NCBI GenBank assembly: GCA_025964615.1
Contig: JAOPYM010000075.1
Coordinates: forward strand, 1-45,428
Direction of reading: 5' to 3'
Source of the DNA: Actinomycetes bacterium
GTDB taxonomy: Bacteria; Actinomycetota; Actinomycetes; Streptosporangiales; Streptosporangiaceae
DNA length: 45,428 bases
Position 1 is the first letter of the stretch. The number at the start of each line of letters is the position of its first letter. Made by a program: the position numbers and the translations under genes. Below, one piece after another: positions 42,695-45,428 of this stretch. Below the pieces are notes generated by a model, which saw only the letters and a list, made by a program, of their open reading frames with translations, had not been told where the DNA came from and did not search any database.

Positions 42695-43599
42695 GCGTCG
42701 CGCAGCGGCTCGCCGCCGATCCGGAGGTACGGCTGACGGGGCATCTGTTCGAGCGGGCCTTCGGCGCCTCGCCGGCGGGGGTGTGGCGGGCGCCCGGTGG
42801 TCTGGTGCTGCTCGGCGGGCCCGCCGCGGCGCTCGCCGTCGCGCTGCCCTGGGGGGTGATCATCGCTGCGGCTCCGCTGCCGTCGCCGGTCGTGGAGTTC
42901 TACTCGATGAACCACCACTCGGAGGGGTTCTCCGTGGGGTTGGACGAGCTGGAGACCTCAGTGCTTCCCGAGTGGTCCCGAGCCGCCGCGCGGGCGCTGG
43001 TCGAGGCGGGCCGCCCCGGCGGGCTCCGGCTGGTGATCAACCGTGAGCTTCCTTCGGAGACGGGCCTGCTGTCGGGTGCCGAGACGATCTGCGCGGTCGG
43101 TCTCGCCGTGGCCGATCTCTTCGGTGTCGCGGTGCCCGAGTCGGTGGATCCGGCCTACGCCGCCGCCCGGCACGGCCGCGACCGCGGGGCCCTGCTGGTC
43201 TCCTCCGGTCGCGTCGATCAGTTGCCGTTCGACCTCGGCGCGGCCGGTCTGCGACTGCTGGTCGTGGATCCCGGGGTGGTCGAGGGCCTGCCGGGCCATC
43301 CGTCGCGGGTGGGGGAGGCCGTCACCCTCCTGCAGTCGGGGAAGGCCGCACTGCTCGGCCCGCTGCTCACCGCGGCGCACGTACGGGGCGTACCGGCCCT
43401 GGACCTCGTGCTGGACGCGACCATCGACGCTGGGGGCCTGGGCGGCCGGGCCATCGGGCAGTGCGTCGTCGCGCTCGTTCCGATGGCCGCGCTGGGAGCC
43501 ATCCGGGCGGCCGTCACCGCGCGGCTCGCAGGGGTGACCCGCCGCCCGCCCCGCTTCCTCACCGCGACCCCCGCCCCCGGAGCCGTACGAGCGGGCTGA
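42691..43599 (+). CDS. Galactokinase-like GHMP-fold protein with degenerate active site
   Basis: A 302-residue protein that aligns by eye along a galactokinase (normally about 380 residues). The N-terminal GalK signature APGRxNLxGEHxDY reads APGGLVLLGGPAAALAVALP, so Arg, Glu, His and Asp are gone. The ATP loop PxGxGLSSSAA reads LPSETGLLSGAETICAV. The Gly-rich end MTGGGFGGxxIALV reads GGLGGRAIGQCVVALVP. A D-Q pair remains (SSGRVDQL). Loss of the kinase motifs argues for a binding or scaffold protein rather than an active kinase. It is the last gene of the synthase operon, coupled by ATGA to the methyltransferase fusion. Confidence 0.75.
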   Translation: MSVAQRLAADPEVRLTGHLFERAFGASPAGVWRAPGGLVLLGGPAAALAVALPWGVIIAAAPLPSPVVEFYSMNHHSEGFSVGLDELETSVLPEWSRAAARALVEAGRPGGLRLVINRELPSETGLLSGAETICAVGLAVADLFGVAVPESVDPAYAAARHGRDRGALLVSSGRVDQLPFDLGAAGLRLLVVDPGVVEGLPGHPSRVGEAVTLLQSGKAALLGPLLTAAHVRGVPALDLVLDATIDAGGLGGRAIGQCVVALVPMAALGAIRAAVTARLAGVTRRPPRFLTATPAPGAVRAG

Positions 43600-43605
43600 C
43601 AGGGG

Positions 43606-43998
43606 TCAACTGCCGCGGATGATCTGGGAGACCCGCTGGTGGGTGATGCCGAGCAATCCCGCGATGTCCCTGACCGTCAGCCCTTGAGCCTGCAGGTGCT
43701 GCGCGGCCTTCCGCGTTGCCTCCCCGGCCTCCTTGGCGATCCGCTCGGCCTCGGACTTGAGAGAACGCGCGGTTCGCACCTCGGTACAGGTGTCGTCGTC
43801 CAGTACGGGTACGACGCGTATCGCGAACTCCTCCTTGGGGAGGTCGAAGAACGAGGCGAGCAGGTCGGTGACCATCGGTTGAGCCTGGTCGAGGCGGCGG
43901 ACCTGGGTCCCCAGAGTGCGATCGGGTTCGTCCAGTTCCACGATGAGGACCCACCAGCCACCGTCGCGTCTGGCAGTTGCGGTGTAGCTCTTGGTCAT
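43606..43998 (-). CDS. HicB-like antitoxin with C-terminal HTH
   Basis: A 130-residue antitoxin. The N-terminal half YTATARRDGGWWVLIVELDEPDRTLGTQVRRLDQAQPMVTDLLASFF is a HicB partial RNase H fold (ExP-like open sheet with early aromatic strand). The second half has an HTH, LQAQGLTVRDIAGLLGITHQRVSQIIRGS, for operator binding. ATG start overlaps the HicA stop (ATGA); it follows the toxin, the standard hicAB order. It is convergent with the synthase operon, separated by six bases, so the operon's end must be defined elsewhere or the transcripts overlap. Confidence 0.85.
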   Translation of the reverse strand: MTKSYTATARRDGGWWVLIVELDEPDRTLGTQVRRLDQAQPMVTDLLASFFDLPKEEFAIRVVPVLDDDTCTEVRTARSLKSEAERIAKEAGEATRKAAQHLQAQGLTVRDIAGLLGITHQRVSQIIRGS

Positions 43999-44207
43999 TG
44001 CTCCTCCTTCTGCGCAGCGAGCACCTTGGCGACATCTTTCAGGATCGCGCGGGCGAGGACCTCGGCTATCTCTCTGTGCCGGGGCACCATCACCCGGATG
44101 GAGCCCACCAACCACTTCTCATGGTCGCCACCACCATCGCTGACAACTTCGACATCGTGCGCCTTCGCCAGTTCCCGGAGCTTGCGGATCAAGTCTCTGT
44201 GTTTCAC
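43995..44207 (-). CDS. HicA-family mRNA interferase toxin
   Basis: A 70-residue toxin with the dsRNA-binding-like HicA fold: MKHRDLIRKLRELAKAHDVEVV, the G-G-x-H catalytic loop GGGDHEKWLVG, and VMVPRHREIAEVLARAILKDV. The His of GDHEKW is the expected catalytic residue. It cleaves mRNA in known members. The GTG start lies six bases after TAGCCT, so the message is probably leaderless. The partner antitoxin is directly downstream with an ATGA overlap. Confidence 0.9.
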   Translation of the reverse strand: MKHRDLIRKLRELAKAHDVEVVSDGGGDHEKWLVGSIRVMVPRHREIAEVLARAILKDVAKVLAAQKEEQ

Positions 44208-44213
44208 AGAGCA

Positions 44214-44219
44214 AGGCTA
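44214..44219 (-). promoter_or_regulatory. -10 element of a leaderless hicA promoter
   Basis: On the minus strand TAGCCT is followed by six bases and the GTG of hicA; no ribosome site is visible in the six bases. Confidence 0.5.
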
Positions 44220-44259
44220 GAGTACTTGCCAGAGGCCATCATGGGAAGTGGACTTTTCA

Positions 44260-44658
44260 TCACAACTTCGGCGTGAAGCGGCGTTGGTAGTCGGGGTCGC
44301 CGGGGGCCATGGGGCCGCGCAGGGCCGTCTCGACCAGTTCGGCGGCCTTGGCGAGGGCGGCGAGCCGGCCGCCCTCGCGCCGGTAGATGTCGAGGATCGC
44401 CTCGATGCCGTGCGGGGGGACAGCCTCCGCGAGGCCGGCACGGGCCGTGCGGTATCCGTTGCGTGCCGCCTCGACGTTGGCGTCGACGTGGTGGCGGGCC
44501 ATCCGGGCCAGCGCCAGGGGGTAGCGGCGGAGTACGCCGTAGCGGCGGTACTCGGGCGGGACCAGGTCGAGCAGCCAGGCCAGCGCCGTGTCCTCGAAGC
44601 GTTCGCTGCCGGGCGGATGCACCTCGGGCGGCCATCCGGGCGGGACGTACGTGCTCAT
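44260..44658 (-). CDS. Conserved-looking hypothetical protein behind a LexA-like box
   Basis: A 132-residue, mainly helical soluble protein (MSTYVPPGWPPEVHPPGS, then FEDTALAWLLDLVPPEYRRYGVLRRYPLALARMARHH). No family is recognised. The Pro-rich start and the ALARMARHHVDANVEAARNGYR segment look like a conserved actinomycete protein. A -10 (TATCCT) sits seven bases before the ATG, so translation may be leaderless. An SOS-type palindrome overlaps the position of the -35 hexamer, which suggests induction after DNA damage. It lies downstream of the DUF6191-like gene on the same strand. Confidence 0.75.
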   Translation of the reverse strand: MSTYVPPGWPPEVHPPGSERFEDTALAWLLDLVPPEYRRYGVLRRYPLALARMARHHVDANVEAARNGYRTARAGLAEAVPPHGIEAILDIYRREGGRLAALAKAAELVETALRGPMAPGDPDYQRRFTPKL

Positions 44659-44680
44659 ATCGCCAAGGATAGCGCGCCAG

Positions 44681-44696
44681 TCGAAACTATGTTCGA
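44681..44696 (-). promoter_or_regulatory. LexA-like SOS box
   Basis: TCGAAACTATGTTCGA matches the actinobacterial SOS consensus TCGAAC-N4-GTTCGA at 11 of 12 fixed positions. On the minus strand it overlaps the predicted -35 of the hypothetical gene whose -10 is at 44666-44671. Confidence 0.5.
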
Positions 44697-44706
44697 TACT
44701 CTTCCG

Positions 44707-45057
44707 TCACGCAGGCTGGGTGGGGTCCTCGTCCTGTGGGCGGCGAATACGGATCACGCCGGACTCCAGGTCCGGGCGGCCGCTGCCGGCCACATGGTGA
44801 TCGTCCTGACGGCGCGTCTTCTGGGCCTGCTGCTCCTCGATCTTGATCTTCTTGGAACCCTCGAAGGCGGCGGCCAGATCTTCGAACATGCCTGCGCCGA
44901 AGCCGGCGCCCTTCTCGGCGTCACCGCGGATCGCGGACATGAGCGAGGAACGGCCGGTGCCCTCCGAAGGCCAGTCGACGACCTCGGGCTCGGCCTGCCT
45001 CGGCTTTACCGCGCGGCTCTGCTTGAGCCGCTTGCGGCGGCGGAACGGTGACTTCAC
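44707..45057 (-). CDS. Small basic-N-terminus protein resembling DUF6191
   Basis: A 116-residue protein. It begins with a strongly basic segment (MKSPFRRRKRLKQSRAVKPR), continues with GAGFGAGMFEDLAAAFEGSKKIKIEEQQAQ and ends GRPDLESGVIRIRRP. The F-G-x-G-x-F-E-x-L and D-L-E-S-G-V-I-R patterns resemble the DUF6191 proteins of streptomycetes, though the membrane helix some of those have is absent. The GTG start follows GGAG by six bases. Function unknown. Confidence 0.65.
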   Translation of the reverse strand: MKSPFRRRKRLKQSRAVKPRQAEPEVVDWPSEGTGRSSLMSAIRGDAEKGAGFGAGMFEDLAAAFEGSKKIKIEEQQAQKTRRQDDHHVAGSGRPDLESGVIRIRRPQDEDPTQPA

Positions 45058-45108
45058 TGCAGCTCCAACGTAAGACGTCCCCGAAATGATCCCACGCGTG
45101 TGACCTGG

Positions 45109-45300
45109 CTAACCTGCTTGGAACGTCCATCGGGTCGGCGACCCGGTGAAATCTCCCTGATTCATGCCGAACACCCGATGTGGTCGCACCGCGACGGTAG
45201 CGTTCACCGCCGGATCCAGGAAGTCGATCTCGTAGGCGACCTGCGATGATCACCGGGTCGCCCGCGTCCTCGGTGGTGACCGTGTCCGGGCACAGCCTGG
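45109..45300 (-). pseudogene. Frameshifted gene remnant
   Basis: The minus strand reads TVTTEDAGDPVIIAG in one frame and, after a one-base shift, VAYEIDFLDPAVNATVAVRP and RVFGMNQGDFTGSPTRWTF to a TAG stop. The two parts join into one plausible protein if a base is removed. No family is recognised and the 5' end is unclear. Apart from this remnant and the promoter at 45369, the roughly 320-base stretch between the DUF6191-like gene and the last start codon shows nothing else. Confidence 0.4.
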
Positions 45301-45368
45301 CATGTACGGCCGATCGGCGCTGGTCGGTCGGGGCGGTTCGTTCAACGTGATCGCCTCCCGGTGAGCGG

Positions 45369-45374
45369 TAACCT
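45369..45374 (+). promoter_or_regulatory. -10 element of a leaderless promoter
   Basis: TAACCT followed by six bases and the GTG of the Nif3-like gene; the same layout as at recQ, hicA and the Phd-like antitoxin. Confidence 0.5.
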
Positions 45375-45380
45375 GCGGAC

Positions 45381-45428
45381 GTGCCCTCTACTCTCGCCGA
45401 CGTCATCGCTGTTATCGAGGGTCTCTAC
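45381..45428 (+). CDS. Nif3-like dinuclear metal-centre protein (start only)
   Basis: Only the first 16 codons lie in the window (MPSTLADVIAVIEGLY). This opening matches the start of Nif3/YbgI/GTP cyclohydrolase I type 2 proteins (ADVIxxLxxLYPP), which bind two metal ions and form hexamers; their role is still debated. GTG start with a -10 six bases upstream and no ribosome site. The call rests on a short segment. Confidence 0.5.
   Translation, partial: MPSTLADVIAVIEGLY

Overview
This window is high-GC DNA with strong third-position GC bias. It carries a conservon (cvnABCD-type operon), a DUF574-type methyltransferase, a PAC2 protein, an Rv1733c-like membrane protein and several promoters placed for leaderless transcripts. 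Together these point to a filamentous actinomycete, plausibly Streptosporangiales or Streptomycetales; the genus cannot be fixed from the sequence alone.

Layout. Positions 1-5.8 kb hold an OsmC-like peroxidase, a small hypothetical protein, RecQ helicase, an HNH-like protein and a three-gene operon (BNR beta-propeller, MoaD/ThiS-like protein, NTF2-like protein). Positions 5.8-12.3 kb hold an MFS transporter behind two palindromic operators, an Rv1733c-like membrane protein, a DUF574 methyltransferase, a Phd/RelE-type toxin-antitoxin pair and a GT39-type membrane glycosyltransferase. Positions 12.5-20 kb hold a creatininase-family hydrolase with a GlnT-like ligase on the plus strand. Converging on them is a minus-strand operon: conservon cvnA-B-C-D, then a translationally coupled solute-binding lipoprotein, then a TetR regulator. 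Positions 20.2-26.5 kb hold tRNA-Val(TAC), a TetR/aldo-keto reductase operon divergent from a sugar-porter MFS gene, a PAC2 protein and a RelA/SpoT homologue without an ACT domain.

The main system is the plus-strand operon from 26.9 to 43.6 kb. Eight genes are joined almost entirely by stop/start overlaps. The first encodes NPD-NPD-KS-AT-ACP-KR and the second KS-AT-DH-phosphopantetheinyl transferase. They are followed by a free-standing ACP, two alpha/beta hydrolases, a UGT-type glycosyltransferase, a fusion of a membrane module to a zinc-ribbon SAM methyltransferase, and a shortened galactokinase-like protein that has lost its ATP-binding signature. The domains resemble PUFA/heterocyst-glycolipid synthases (PfaA/PfaD/HglE type). 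The two synthase proteins together carry every activity needed to build and reduce an acyl chain and to activate their own carrier domains. The downstream genes suggest release, glycosylation and methylation, so a glycolipid-like product is the inference.

Two families of dispersed repeats run through the window. One is a perfect hairpin element with 25-27 bp arms, found three times: twice just downstream of minus-strand genes, and once inside the second synthase gene, in frame, in the KS-AT linker. Its arms differ between copies by a compensatory base-pair swap. The other is a mosaic element of about 90-125 bp, found three times next to gene ends. The right end holds a HicAB toxin-antitoxin pair, a hypothetical gene behind a LexA-like box, a DUF6191-like small protein, a frameshifted gene remnant and the first codons of a Nif3-like protein.
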